A DNA stretch of 64,000 nucleotides from Cyanoderma ruficeps (taxonomy: Eukaryota; Chordata; Aves; Passeriformes; Timaliidae), in assembly GCA_008694505.1 (NCBI GenBank), contig VZDJ01007747.1:1639390-1703389 (forward strand). Reading direction: 5' to 3'. Under the pieces are notes generated by a model. It was not told where the DNA came from. It did no database searches and saw only the letters and a program-made list of their open reading frames with translations. Below, piece after piece: positions 12,113 to 25,719 of this stretch. Every line of letters begins with the position of its first letter. Position 1 is the stretch's first letter. A program made the position numbers and the translations under genes.

Positions 12113-15100
12113 TTAAATTCATTGTCCAAAACAGTTTGGGGAAGCAGGGCTTGAAGAGACAGCAAGACCAAATGCAGGTGGTCGTGTGAAATGCCAGGCA
12201 GTGATGCTGGGGATGGCCCTGCTCAAGAGCAGAGTGTTCCTGCCCTGCTTCCCATGCCAGGGGTCTTCAGACCCCTGTATTTTGTTATTCACTTGCCGGT
12301 GAATGATATTAACGTTTGTATCCAAATGTAAATACCTCCCACCGACACAGGAGCCAAACACAAACACGCTGATTATACAGTGTCTGGGGCACAGCCCTAG
12401 TAACAGAGATAAAAATCAACACATCCAGGGAACAAGAAAGAAAAGGCAGTGCAAGAATGAGTCAGCAAATGTAAGCAATATGTTAGTCAGGCAAGCGTTT
12501 CTGAATGCACCACGAGGCTGCTCACGCTGCAGACAAAGTCACAGCCCCAAAAACCTGGAAGACCATCCTAGTGTGAGGGCCCCCACCCTTTTGCAGAGGG
12601 ACCTCTAAATTTTCACACTGGTTTTGGGAAGGCTTTAATGTAGATTTTTTCCATTCCCCCCACCCTCCCCCCTTCCTTAAGCCTGAGAAAGGAAAAAAAT
12701 CTGTGCCATGTTTAGAAAAACAGAGACATGAGCATGGAAATCTGGTAAAGCAGAGGAGGCTGGCTGTGCTGCTGTGTCAGGTGTCATGATAAAGGCTGCA
12801 GGTTTCCAGGATTAGCCTAGTCACTTTGCAAGCCATGAAATGCTCCACCGAGCCTGTTTTGCCTGTGGTTTGGCTCTTTCTCCTGCCAGCCTGCTTTTCC
12901 TGCAAAAGAAATGGCTGAGTGCCTCAGAGCACTGCTGTGACATGGCCCCATCAGTGCTGAACCTGGGCAACAGCCATGGGGAGTGAGGCTGCACCGCTCC
13001 TCTCTGGGGCCACACACAGCACAACCCACCGCACCGAGTCAAAGGGACACTGCTGCAGAAAGCAGTGAGGGGGAAGAAAAAGCAAGGCACAAAGCCAGGA
13101 AGTTTTACAGAAGTCACTGGATTTCATGTGACCAGCAAACTTACTTGCAGTTTTTCTGATCTAAATCCTGTTGTTCCGCCACTTTGAAAATGCAGACTCT
13201 AATTAACTCACATGCTTATATACTTTGGCGCCTGAAGGATACTTGCTTTTGTAAATGATATTTATAAAGCAAGAGCTATTTAATACCTGCTTAACATACA
13301 TCCATAACCTTCACAATGTCTCCTGTGAGTCAACACAGACTGACTTGAAATGACATCTTTCCCCTTTTTATTCCGTAAAGCTTTCTGCAGGGTACAGCCA
13401 CTACCCCAAAGCACAGCAGAAAGCAGCCTAAGCCATTGCTCATATTAACTTGTTCAACACTGGGTAGTTTTATTCTGGAAGAGGAGCACTTGCATAGAGA
13501 GGACTGCATCTAAGCCCATCTCTGAGAAACAGGCCCTTTTCATTTTAGTCTTCATGCTTTCTAGTGATCTCCCATACGTAGCCATTTACTCCACAGCTAG
13601 ATCCTGCATTTAAAACTCTTCATCAGTATTTCTGCAGGAAGCCTGGGTGGCTTAGTCCAACTTCAGCAGCACTCAGATTTCTGTCTGCACCAAAGCTACA
13701 GGTAATGGTAGAGCCATCTCATTACTCATCCACAAAAATTTACATCCTCTTCCCATTCCCATCGCAGATATGTCTTCCACTGACTTGGATGAATCCCAGG
13801 CCCCAATTTTAATAATGAAGGTCCTTAACAGTCTGCAGTCCCCCAGACGGGTGCCTTACCCACTCTTTGAATGAAGCAGGTCGAGCAGGATAGTCTAGGG
13901 ACCACACCACATGACATTATCACAGCAGACTGTGGGATCCAGTTAGAGAGGGATGTTTGTCCAATTCACAACTTAGGAGTGTTTATCCCCACTCCTGCAG
14001 CCATAACTAAACAGCTCAGACTGCATGGACGCAACATTTTGGGCACATGAGCACTTGAGTACAGATAGATGCCATTGTGAGTACTATTTAGGACACATCA
14101 CCTCCATGCCGTGTTTTCTCCAGGACTGCTTCCAGGACAGCTACACAGGCAAGGCAGCTGGAGCAGTGGGATAGTTTACTGCCTCTGCTGATCCCTTCCA
14201 CTCTGCCACAGGAGATCACAGTCACAGGAGGAGTCATGAAAAGCAGCTCAGTTTACCCAACTAAGGCAGTGCCTCCACATGTGCAGCATGGGGCCAAAGT
14301 TCAGCCCTGGAAAGCTACTCCAGTGCCAGCAAACCCCAGGCAACCCACCCTGGTATCATCCCCTTGTGCAACCTGGCTAACAGGGAGGCCATCCCTGTTG
14401 CCTTATAAACTGGCAGACATTCAAGAGGGAGCACTTGATTCAGCAGCCAGGAAAAATGAATGATTGTATCAAGTTTATGTCTGTACATGCAATGGGAGAC
14501 TCTCCAAAGTTTTGGGAACCAAAGCCTTGCTTTCTTTTAATGTCACACAGGACTTGGGAGCTAAGAAGAGAGACCTCAGCTGAAAGTCAGTAGAAATGGT
14601 CATTTTCAACTGGGAAGACTTCCAGTTGCAATGGCTTTGGGCAGCTCTCAGCAGCCCTTGTGGCTGTACGGATCCATCACTTCCAAGGCATCCTTCCTTC
14701 TCTTAGAAATGCTACATTATAGACCCTTCTATCATTAAAGCACTAACTCACCAAGAATGTGACTGTGGGACTATGTCTTGGTCTTAGCAAAGGGAAAAAG
14801 GATTCCTAAAATACCATAACTCTTCATGGTAATACAGTGAACACAAGTGTCCCTCTTTCAAGATGTACTGCTATTTCACAACACAAGAACTACCTGAAAC
14901 TCCATCAAGTCAAGACTCATTCTTGAAAATACAAACAAGGTAAGTGAGTTAAAGCTGTCTGAAGCCAAATTTGTATCCCCTGTAAACAGATATAACACTA
15001 TCTAGTTTAATGGAAAGGAGTCTAACTCTCTGCCAGCAATAAATACGGATCGTAACTAAGGTCAGCAGGACACAGCCTATGAAGACAAAATGTTGGGCCA

Positions 15101-18100
15101 CAACCATAAAAGCATAGGCAAGATATCTGTGGTCTGTCAAAAATCTCCCTCAATCCTATATGTCATTTTATTGGAAGCAATGAAAACTGCTCACAGTACT
15201 TGCAACAGCCCATTGAGATACAGCAAAGGACCACCCTCAGTATCTTACACACTTAGCATGCCTAGCCTGGAGCCACCAGCATTCACCAGGGAAGATGCTC
15301 CATGGCACCTCAACAGCTGATGTCACAGGGACTGCTAAGCCAAGAACATTTGGAAAGCCAGAGGTCAAAATCTGCATTCCCAACTTTAATGCCGGTACAT
15401 GCTAGATGCTAACAAGATCCTGGTTTGTTACCCTCGCCCAATGTTCTTCTCCATCAAGGGCATGCCACTGTAGAAAGCAGAGGAAGGAGCTCTGCTTGTT
15501 CACCCCACAATAAAAAGCTGTGGTAGCTCTTCCAGTTACGATTTCTCTCTAATCTCTGGATTGCCCACATTATTAGCCTGATGTGTTTTTTTCTAAATGT
15601 AGCCACAACTTCTTTTCTCTTCATTTTCTCCTAACATCGTTTCCAGTTATTCCATTTACAGTAATGACCATTTCAAAACATGTGAATTGTCATAATTGTT
15701 CTACATACCAGATGCCACATTACATTTAGCCTACACACATAAGTTTAGGAATTAAATATTTTACACTGAAGCCAACAGCCATTTTACTGTGGACTTTACT
15801 GAGTATTTTTCCACTCTGTGACTGGGAAGTGGCTTTTAAAAGAGAGGGCCCTTTTATACTAGTATACGATGGGGCTGTGGAAAGGTACAAGCAAGCACTC
15901 TTCTTTGGTTATTATTGCAGTACTCCAGAAACCAAGGACCAAGTGATTTTATCAGAAGATGGCAGTGGGAGTACCCTGATGCAGTGCTTTTTCTGTTCAC
16001 CCAGAGACAGCTCAAGGCCAGGCCTGTGCTGCCCAGCTCCACCAGCCCAACACCACAATATCTACCAGCTGTTTCCCACCGTGCAGGGTATTCTACAGAA
16101 ACATCCAGGGCTTCCCCAGCCACCTGTGCTGCTGATTTGACTGCTCCTAAAGGGGGAAAAGATATACTGAAAATGAAAGAGAAATGGGGAAAGGGTGATA
16201 GAAAGCAAAAACCAAATAGGCATCTGAAAAAAGAAGAAAATGCATTGTGAGGGAGAAAAAGGAAGAAGGATCAGGAGAAATAACTGTGGTCTAGTTTGCT
16301 CCCCGAGTTTGCTCCTCTGCATTTGGTAAGAGAGGGAGCAGCTCCACAATAAAACTTCTCTCAGCTGCCCACATCCTGATGACTCAGACACCTTACATAG
16401 CAGGCATCTGTGGTCAGACAAATGTCATCACCAGAGCCTGCAAGGTGCTCCTAGGACCTGACTGAGTGAGCAGTAATATAAGCTGTCTGTAACCACTAAA
16501 TAACAGACTCTCAGGCGTTAAACAAAACATCCCGAGCAAACATCCCAAGCAGGACAAAAAGATGTATGTGGAAGGGTCTGGGAAGTGCATCCACTGTAAC
16601 TACCATCTTTATGCAGGGGCACCATTACACAAGGACCACCTCTCACAAACATCAGGGGACTGGTTTTCAGAATCTTTCTTTCAGCAAAATGTTTTCCTTT
16701 ATTTCCTAACAAGTGTGAGCATCCTGGGTAAAACAGCCTCAAGACAGTCAGGCTCCAAGTGTTTCAAAAGGAATAGCTGGTGCTGATCTTATCTTTCAAA
16801 CAAAATTTTGAGATTTGTTCATGATATAAGCACTGATATGGAAGAGGAGCTCTTGGAAAAAGCTGGAAGGCTTATCTGAATTTCTTAAAAATCAAAAATA
16901 TGCATTTCAGTCATGGTATTAGAAGTTAGGACAAGGACACTGAGGATTCCTTTCAGTGCTGGAACATTACTTTTCTCCATGGTCTTTGGCTGTTTGGAGC
17001 CATTCTCTCTCCAATGGAACAGAAGCAAAACTCCCCACTGGGTCACAGAGATGGTGGCAATGTAGCCGCACAGATCTGGCTCTCACAGTCCAAGCAATAA
17101 TTTACCTAAACTTTTAAAAAATAATGAGTTTTGTCTGATTGGGGTACTATTCTTAAACTAAACTCCAAGTTAGGGGCAAGACCAGTTTTTCATTGCATCC
17201 ATGGGCAGTGCCTTGCCCAGAAGGAACCTTGCCTAGCATGAGACTCCCAAGCAAGATTTAAAAAGAATGTATTTAACGCCAAAATATCTACAGGGTTCCA
17301 AAACAACAAATAATGGCGTAACAAAATAATCTGATCATCTGTGTACACTGCCATTGCAAGAGGCAATGTCACTTCCAGACAGTTGTTGTGTGACCAAAAA
17401 TAGTATTTTCTTTATCAAGCATGTGATCAAAAAAGGGTATTTAAGCACACAGGGGCAGTCAGGCCAGACCAAAGGTTGAATTAGGCAGTATCTTGTTTCA
17501 GACAGTTTCAACAGCAATATTTTATGAAAAACTATAATGGGGAAATGCCCTCACAAAATAATGTAAAGGCAACACTATGCACCCTGAAATACTTCTACCT
17601 GCTAAACAACCTGTTCCACCATGAGTCTGAAATGAATGCTGCACTCTCTCATCAGCAGTTCCACTTAGCACATCCTCACAGCTTCTGCTTTTACCTAGGA
17701 AAGGCAGTGGGATCACCCACGGGTTTGGCTGGGTTTGGGCTGCATGCCCATGCCCATGGAAGATGCCATGCACACATGGAACAGGATGGATCCTCATCCA
17801 CAGCTGGGACCGGGGCTGAGGTGCAACAGGGTCCAAGGCAGCTGGCAGCCCCAGGGCTACTGTGCCAGCAGAGCAAAAGTCTTTGTGAAAGTCGAGGTAG
17901 ACAAGAGCATTTAGACATCCATGTGGTGGACAAAACAGCTTGACGTTTTCTGCTTGGCTGTCAAGCCAAGGTGAGTGAGGAAACAAGAAGGAATTGAAAT
18001 GTAAGGTGTCTGCATCATTTCCTGCTAATAACTAACATTTCTTTTGCCTGTGACCTACAAAAACATGGAAAAGGAGTTGGACAGTCAGCTCCTCCAAAGG

Positions 18101-18400
18101 AAGAAGGTTCCTTCCTTCCAAAAAAAGGAAGAAAAGCTACAGCTTTCAGCTGCCTGGAGATGATGTATGTTGGCAACAACAGAATTCCCATTAATGTTTA
18201 CAGAGGACTTGCATTCAGAAGAATCACCTAGAGGGTAAATGCCCAATTAAAGCTAAAAGGAAAATTACATAAGGAAAAAGACAGGCTTTGTAAACATTTG
18301 TTAATAAACCCACTATCTGAATGGCACAATGCAGCAACTTTGGCATCCCACTTTTGTTTATACTTAGGGGATTTTACTGCTATCTTAAGTAGCTCTTAAG
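12113..18400. other. Intronic sequence, nothing recognised
   Basis: Long unique stretch of ELOVL6 intron 1. It has a C-rich run at 12655-12672 (G-rich on the minus strand) and many short open frames without family resemblance. The 154-codon minus frame at 17522-17986 and the 139-codon plus frame at 17524-17943 overlap each other and look like chance. Confidence 0.55.
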
Positions 18401-18564
18401 AGCTCTAAATAAATTCAAAAAAAAGAAAAGAAAAAAGAAAACTGAAACCCAGGAAATTTTATTAGTCAAAACCCAGGAAATTTTATTTATTAGCTCTAAA
18501 TAAATTAAAAAAAAAAAGAAAAGAAAAAAGGAAACTGTAAGCCAGGAAATTTTATTAGTCAAAA
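18401..18564. repeat. Nested AT-rich tandem duplication, 91-bp period
   Basis: A unit starting agctctaaataaatt at 18401 recurs at 18492, a period of 91 bp. Each copy has an A-rich AAAAG-type tract followed by ccaggaaattttattagtca. Inside the first unit the segment acccaggaaattttatt is itself duplicated, at about 18447 and 18471. There are therefore three copies of the ccaggaaattttatt core, the last at 18542. Confidence 0.85.
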
Positions 18565-21500
18565 GATAAGATTCCTCTTTTTTGCAAAAATTAACTTGGG
18601 CCATTGTTTCTTCCCCTTAAAACATTAATTGGGACTCACTGGGATTGCTCTTTCCATGTGTATTTATACTACTGATGGCTCAAAACATATAGAGCAGACA
18701 TTTGGCCTTCATAACACTCTTGACTGACTTTAACTTCCATGTCCGGGGGTAACTGAGGCCATCAGATATCAAAATCAACACATTCAATCTGACGAGCTCA
18801 CAACCTGGATGACGTCCAATTCATTTTTACTGAGTTTGCAGACTTTACATACTGAAACTAATTACCAACAAATTTTAAAAATTCTATTCAAAAGTTATCA
18901 TCAGATGTTGAATAGTTTGAAGTTTTATTGGACTGTTTGAAGGACAGTTCCTTTCACAAATTTGCAATTAAAAATAGTCTGGACTTTTGCAGTTTAATCC
19001 CATGATACCAACACTGAACTGTCTTGCCTCTAATATTACAGCAGTTCTTCTCAGTCCTCGGTTACCACAATCAAGGAGACCAACTTTGCCCCACATCCTT
19101 GGCAAGAATAAAGTATTCTTCACTGCTATTACAAGTGTAAAGCCGCACAGTAATAGTGTAAGACCATTACATTTTCTGTACTGTACTACTGTAGTTATAC
19201 ACAGGTCTTACCACCTCAGGATCACCTTTGTGACATGGCAGAAAACCAACTCTGAATATCCCCAGAAAGGAATTGTTCCCTATTTTGCAGCAGAGGAACC
19301 GATGCACAAAAAGAAATTTTCAGAGATGACACAGGTCCTTGATTTCCATTGAAATGGTGGGATTCAGTCACCTGACTGATGCCCAACTTCTAAAAAGTAG
19401 CTATGGCTGCCTTCAGTTTGAAGTCAGGCTTCCCACATCCTCAGAGATATCATTCCCCTGCATGCCATGCACTGTACAAACCACTGCCTGCGCTCTGTAA
19501 GGTCCCAACTCCCCTGACATGAGGTAACCCACTCCCCTGCATCTCCCCCTCTTCTTCCCCACTCCGAATATCAGCTCTTCCCACAGGAGGTCAAGGACTG
19601 CTCAGCACATGCAAGCTCTGCCCATCATTTCACGCCATGTCTGCTCTGTGGGACCTGGGCCCCTTCTCTAGGCAAACCGAGGTCATGTTGCTTTTGGAGT
19701 CCTTCCACCTTGCTCCTAGTATGTAAATAAAATTCACAGCAAAAATAGTTCGTGTCCTCACAAAAGTCAACAAGACTTGCAATTGACAGTTTGCAACAGA
19801 GCACAGAGTACAGGGCACACCATGAAGGGCAGTATCAGGTACCATTGCTGCTCCGGCTCTGAAAGCAATCATAATATTTGCAAATCTTGAACACAAACTG
19901 ATACCATTTTCTCCTTCTCTTAGCCTGGGCGCAGCCAGAGCCTCGCTGTTCCCTGTTCTGTCAGCAGCTTGTGCAGCATTAACCTGGTTGTGCAGCATTA
20001 ACCTGCAGAGCTCCCCACAGGGCTGCACCAGCCTTCCCCAGCCAACCCAGGAAGCCCCAGGAGATGTGATGCTGTGATGCACACAGGAACAGCATGCAGC
20101 AGTCTGGGACACACTTTGGTCAGTGATGGAGCAGCACAGTAGAAGACAAAACCCAACCACCCCAACCCAGGGCAAGGCTCAAGTGGGCTGACAAAATGTT
20201 GGCATGAAAAAATTTACTGGGTAGCACTACACATGTAATGTGGTTACACAAACATCTCACATGTTGATATGGCCTAAGCCAGTGCAAAGTTTATTTTATA
20301 TTTGAGACAATGCTAATTTACAGTTAAAAATAATGTTTTAATCTCTGCTCTTTTCCATTTAAAGAAAAAGCACCTAAATTCTTAACAAAGCTTTCCAAAA
20401 AGTGTTTTGGAACGTCCACCTTCCTGAATGTCACATTCATTTCTGAAAATTAAGGCAAGTTCCTAAATTACTACTTGCTCTGCTCCTGTAAGTTTATTAT
20501 TCCCAGAAGTACATGGTGTTTCACAAAGTGGAAGAGGAGTCTTCACTCTCAAGAGGTTTAAAATCATAGAAGCAACATGATGACAAATGTGTTCATACTC
20601 CAGGGACAGAGTAAACAAAAGGCCAATGCCTACGTTTGAACGGTAGGTTGAATCAAGAAGACACTGATGTATTTATCTTCAGGATGACATTTTGGTGTCC
20701 ACCATATTTTTTGAATTTTTTTTTCCTAAGCCGACACAGAGAGAAAACACCTGAACTCTGAAAGGACATCTGCTGTTGTTCCTCACAGACTCCATCCTTC
20801 TATTTTCAAAGAGCCAAAACCCTGTGATGCTCCAAAACATCAGTCTTTGGCTCAGAAAGGCCTGCAGGATGAAACAAAGGCAAAGAAGTGGGATCCTCTA
20901 ATCTCTGCCATGCACTGGGGGTCCTGTCAGCTTTATGGCCAGTTTGCATAAGAAAGCAGGAAAAATCCCCTCTGGAGAATGACATGTGGAGGAGTTAGTT
21001 AGGCTAAAATTTTGGGCCAACTGAATTCTGCTCAAGTAAAACAGTCTCTCTGTCGAAAAGAACAAAGTCACATCTTCCCTTTGAGTCCTTGCTGCAGCAC
21101 AGAGGAAAGTACAGGGTGACTGCAGCGTCCCTCTCTACATCCTTCACTTGGCATCTAGCAAGAGCTCGGGTGGGGGGGGAAGTAATTTACATCAGTTTTT
21201 GGCTGCTACGCACATATGCCTGGAGAGATACACTCACAGCCTCTCATTCTTGATTTCTGCATGAGGTAAGAGCAGCTTAAGTGGATGAGGAGAGCTTGTT
21301 CTGCATTTAGGAAACAAACCTGTCTAGGATGATGGTGCTTGTGTGAATTATTAAAAGGCAAGTGCACTTACAAATCTAAATTAGCTGACCCTCTGCCCTT
21401 CCACATTTATCTCTAGTTTTGACTTGAAAGAACATCACACCAAAGGATAAATTTCTCCCAGCACTGGCTCCATTTTCTGCCTCTGCCACATAAAAGGTTT

Positions 21501-21802
21501 GGCAACAAAAGGTTAAAAATAAACCCAAAAATAACTTCCTGTACAGATGTTTTCTTTCAAATAAATAAACATTTATCTTCATCTAAGGTCCACTGAGTTG
21601 ATCTCAGAATCAAGTTTGAGTTGTCAAATCCCCTTAAAACCAAAAAATTCCTAGCGGTCCTTATGCAGTCCTTCTCTCTTTACTCAATCATTACTTCAGC
21701 TCATGGCAACAAAACCAGCCAGTCTCTGCAGCAGAGCCCAACAGCAGCGTTAGGGAATAACCAGTTTCACTTTCATCCTGCTTGTCCTCCTCCCAGTACT
21801 AC
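18565..21802. other. Intronic sequence with a 19-bp tandem duplication and a possible MIR scrap
   Basis: Mostly unique sequence. It contains a tandem pair of ttgtgcagcattaacctg at 19969-20005 (period 19) and the possible MIR fragment listed separately. The 181-codon minus frame at 19630-20175 has a hydrophobic start but no recognisable domain, and I treat it as chance. Confidence 0.5.
19276..19340 (+). repeat. Possible MIR SINE scrap
   Basis: The stretch ccctattttgcagcagagga, followed by a purine-rich segment and gatgacacaggtc, resembles the conserved 3' half of MIR (fill of the type ccccattttacagatgagga with a later gtcacacag). It is short and divergent, so the match is weak. Confidence 0.3.
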
Positions 21803-22115
21803 CTGCGTGCATGCTGCCTGCTGCCAAGGGTTAAACCTCGGCTTTTAGGAAGCGAAACAGGAGGGGAATGAGAGAGGATTGAGGAGATCCTGCCCAGGGC
21901 AGCAGCTGGCAGGAGGACGTGAGGCTGGGGCAGGGATGTCCGGAGCACTGCAGCAGCCGGCGGAGCAGCAGAAGAAAAGTTTCTGTGATTTTAGGCAAGC
22001 CCCGGTGTGACGTCAGCTCTCCCAGATAATCTCGGCGCAGTCAGCACAGGCCTCCTGCCTCCCCATTGGCGAGCCCCTCGTCAGCAGACATCTGAAGATA
22101 ATTATTATTGGCCAG
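21803..22115 (-). promoter_or_regulatory. Candidate intronic promoter or enhancer: CRE plus two CCAAT boxes
   Basis: A patch with raised GC and CpG lies about 4.2 kb inside ELOVL6 intron 1. It contains a full palindromic cAMP response element, TGACGTCA, at 22008-22015. Two CCAAT boxes in minus-strand sense lie at 22065-22069 and 22107-22111. Read on the minus strand the order is CCAAT, CCAAT, CRE, then a CpG-containing stretch. A plausible donor CAG|GTAGTA follows, with its G at 21802. This arrangement would suit a TATA-less alternative promoter giving another ELOVL6 5' exon, or an enhancer. The motifs are seen; function and exon are inferred. Confidence 0.4.
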
Positions 22116-24429
22116 GCAATTATAACAGGAACGACTGTCGCTTCGTGCTGATGCCCGAACCTGGTGCTCTGCAGCACGATGGAGAAGGACTCCGGCAGTC
22201 ATCACTCCATCCAGGCATTTCTGCCACTTTGCCTTTCCTGAGCACCAGCCAGTTTTTGCTTCCCTCACTGGCTGCAGCTGGGAATCGGATCTCAGTGCTA
22301 CAACACTTTTTGCTGCATGTGTGACAGAACCATGCATTTTCTCCAAAAATATTAATATACTTGCCATAAGAAATAAAGGACTAAAGCTGCATTAATTCTC
22401 ATGCAGCAGTTCAAAGAAAAAAAAATCCTCTGCAGACTATTTACTTCATACCACTTCCCTCTCTGAAGAAGTTTGGGAGGAGGTGCTGAGAGACTTTGAT
22501 TAGAGAAATAATTTTAAGCAATTATTTTAATAAACATTTGACTTTATCCTGAAGGTACTGAAATCACACCTCTCATGGTCTGAGCACAACATGACTATCT
22601 TAAAGTGATACTGTATTTCATATTCAAAGCTACTTGATGGCACTATACTTAAACACATATCAACAACAGCCTTCCCACAAAATAAAGTGTAAGGAGTTTC
22701 ATGACAGCAAATGGACCTGCTGTTCTTTCTTTAGCCTCCTGAAATCCTGCCATCGTTAGTTTAAGGACAGCAACTAATTGGCAGCTCTTACCATCAGAGA
22801 CCAGGAGGCTGTAGGTCCATCTTTGCAGCCTCCAACCTGGCTCTACCACTCCTGCCTCCCTGCATGAGAACCAGGCAGTCTGGGGGCTACACCATAAAGG
22901 CGGTCAGGGAGGCATGAAACCGACCAGCTCGTAAGTATCAGGCAACAGGCTACTCATTTCTCCTCAGAAACAGCACCCTCTTTACACCAGTGCTAATCCA
23001 GGCCCAAGCTTTAAAGAGGTCTCAGTGCCATGCATGTTGCAGCATGGGGTCCTCCATATAGTGAAGCAGGAACATTTGGAATGAAGCAAGGAGGACCTCA
23101 TTCGCTGCCAGTAGACCAATATGCCCTCAGATGGGATTTTCAGGGGTAAATGGCCATAAGGAAACAAGCCCTAGGATAGGGAAGAAAAGACTGTGTGCCA
23201 GCTACTGGTGAGAACAGAGGATATGCACTTGCCCCAGGGAGTGATGGAGCATGGAGCAGGCTCAAGGGACCAAGGCAAAGAGGGGCAAGCCTTAGCTGAA
23301 CAGAACCAGACTGTGCACCATGATCTTTTCTGACCAACCATACCAGTACCTTGGGATGTATGCCACTTCCCCTAGGCTTCATGTTCAAGCTTTTCCAGCT
23401 TTAGACTTACACAGTTTTAATTAAAAGGGCTTGATGGTGCTTTACCCAGCTGAGAACTCAAGAGGATATGTAAAAGGATTCACATCCATCATCAAACTAG
23501 GTTACATCTTCAACCTAGTCAGACATCTCAAAATCCAGCAGTCAGGGTCAATTCCTCAGAGCCAATTCATGCCCTCTAACACCCTAGAGCCTTTTATTTT
23601 TGTGTGTGTGTGTATGTTGTAAGGTAGTAAGACATAGTTCTGAGATGAGGTAAAAAAGCAAATGCCACACCTATAGAATTTGTTTACCTCCATGTTAGAC
23701 ATTGTAATAGTATTGCACCCTAATTTAAATAAGAATTACAGTAAAAAATCCTGCCAGTCTTCCCTTAAGCAAGTCCCCCTAGTCTGCCTTCCCGGTCAAA
23801 GAGCGAAGGAACATGTTTACCCCTGCATACTACTACTTGACAACCTCATCTTGGATGGCTCTTATGTTAAGGATGTGTACATTAAGGCTACACCTATGAA
23901 GTGCAGGAGCCACGTAGTGCCACTGATGTCTGCATACACAAACCTATTGAGTCATCCTGATAGGAAGTAAAAAATGCTGCTGTGTTTTACCAGTTCAGCT
24001 CCCTGCAAAACTCAAAACGCTTGAACAGGACCTGTTTTGTTAAGCAAGAGCATTTCTTCAAGATAAATGCACAATTTAACCTGAAACTTAGAAGAGTCCT
24101 CAGCAGCTTTTTCAGGAAAAGCCTGCCACAATAGAGACCTCAGAGGCCACAGCTCTATTTCATTTCTAAAACCATTCCCAGGACACAGGAAGATCATTCT
24201 CTTTCACTTTCACGAGAATCAAAGGTATTAATTCGTCAGTTCCCTGAGGGAAGGTGAAACTAGACTGAAAAGCATGTGGACAAGTACGATTGTGTCTCTT
24301 TCGCTGTACAGCAGCAGCGTCATGCTGATGGTCTCCTCCTCTGAAGCTGGAAAGTGGGAGCCCGGCGTTAGGGAATCCCAGCTAGCGACCTCTGCAGCAC
24401 ATGAAACTGCCAGGGAGGTTTTAATAACA
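22116..24429. other. Intronic sequence, only a short TG repeat recognised
   Basis: Unique sequence with a TG dinucleotide run of about six units at 23601-23612. No gene or other repeat family is recognised. Confidence 0.55.
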
Positions 24430-24640
24430 CTGCTTAGTATTTATGGAGTACCTGACATCTTCAAGGCACTTGGCAAACATTACCTAAGTCATTAAAGCAC
24501 CTCATAAGGGCATTTCAGCATTATTATTCCCCACTCCCCTGGTCTTTCTTTGCTGGGGAAACTGAGGCCTAGGAGAAGTTATGTAATGTTCCCAAGGTCA
24601 CATCATAAAGCACAGGAGAGTCAAAGAGAAGATGCAGGAG
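24430..24640 (+). repeat. MIR-type ancient SINE, plus orientation
   Basis: The block follows the MIR consensus order. First comes tatttatggagtacctgaca with a gcacttggcaaacattacct core, then cctcataa and attattattcccc, then ggggaaactgaggcctagga. Near the end are cccaaggtcacatcataaag and a degenerate tail. MIR copies date from early amniote evolution, so a copy this legible in a bird is unusually well kept and may be under constraint. Confidence 0.75.
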
Positions 24641-25369
24641 TGCTAGTTGCTAGTTCTTTAAAATAAACCGTATCTCTCCTGGGTTATTTGATTATCATAT
24701 ATACTCATGTATCACCCCCTCCATCCTCTTTCACCAGTACATCCTATTCTGATGCCAATTTTTTTCTGGAACATGGACAGAATGAGAAGCAGCCAATACT
24801 CCCAGCCCAAGAACATCTATGTGGTCTCCTTTCTCCTGAAATGAGTGACACCAGGCACCCTTCAAGAAGTGATGGATGAACTCACCTGCAGAACAGAGGG
24901 AGTCAGACACGCACTCAAAGGGTCATTTTAATTATATTGCCCTTAAAATTCCCCAGAAAAGTTACTAAAGGATTCTAGCAAATCCCTGGCTGAGATCCTG
25001 TGATCCTAGGATCCTGGACCATTCTGCACTACAAACGGAGACACCAAAGCCTGGGCCCAGAGGCAGTCCTACCCTACCACTGTCACATAAGGGGGGCATG
25101 GGGAAGGTCCTCACTCAGGAGCTCCAAGGGGCAGACAGCCCTGCCACGGGAGAGCATGCAGGCAATGAGAAAGCTGGGGGCTAGCTGGGGACAGAGACCA
25201 CAGGAGCAGCAGAAAGGGCAAGACTGGGCACTAGGAGAGGGTGGTCAGGGACAGTGCATCAGCAAGGCACAGGTGAGCAGGGGCAGACTATGAACACAAG
25301 GCCCGTGCAGGTGGACGAAGCCAGGAAAAGGAGTGGGGCAAGGTGGGCAAGTGTCATCCAGAGAGGGAT
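24641..25369. other. Intronic sequence leading into CpG island
   Basis: Unique sequence whose GC content rises towards the CpG island. No separate feature is recognised. Confidence 0.55.
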
Positions 25370-25719
25370 CCCGGCCCCGAGAACAGCTCAGAAGGCCCCG
25401 CGGAGGGGGCAAGGGCAGCTGGGGCGCTCTCTCCATCCTCGTCTCCCGGCTGCCGGACAAGGCCCAGGGATGCCCCCGGGGCAGTGCCTGGCAAAGAGCA
25501 GCCTCCCGGCACAGCCACTCCCGTTCGGCCAGGCTGTGTGCGTGCGTGTGTCCCTTTGCGGGGTCGTCAGGCTCCGGCTCGCCGCCACCCGAGAAGCCCC
25601 GACGGGTCCCTGCCCAGCCCCGGTCCCGCCGCGGCTCGGCTGGCCCCGGCTCCCCGGCCGCACGCACACGCCGGGAAAGTTAATAACCGCATGGCTGCAA
25701 ATGAAGTTTAATACGAGCT

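Noticed and set aside
17522..17986. Overlapping 154-codon (minus) and 139-codon (plus) open frames
   Set aside because: Both strands are open over the same DNA, which points to low stop-codon density by composition. Neither resembles a protein family.
19630..20175. 181-codon minus-strand open frame with a hydrophobic start
   Set aside because: No recognisable domain, no promoter or splice context, and it crosses a small tandem duplication. Length alone is not enough in 64 kb read in six frames.
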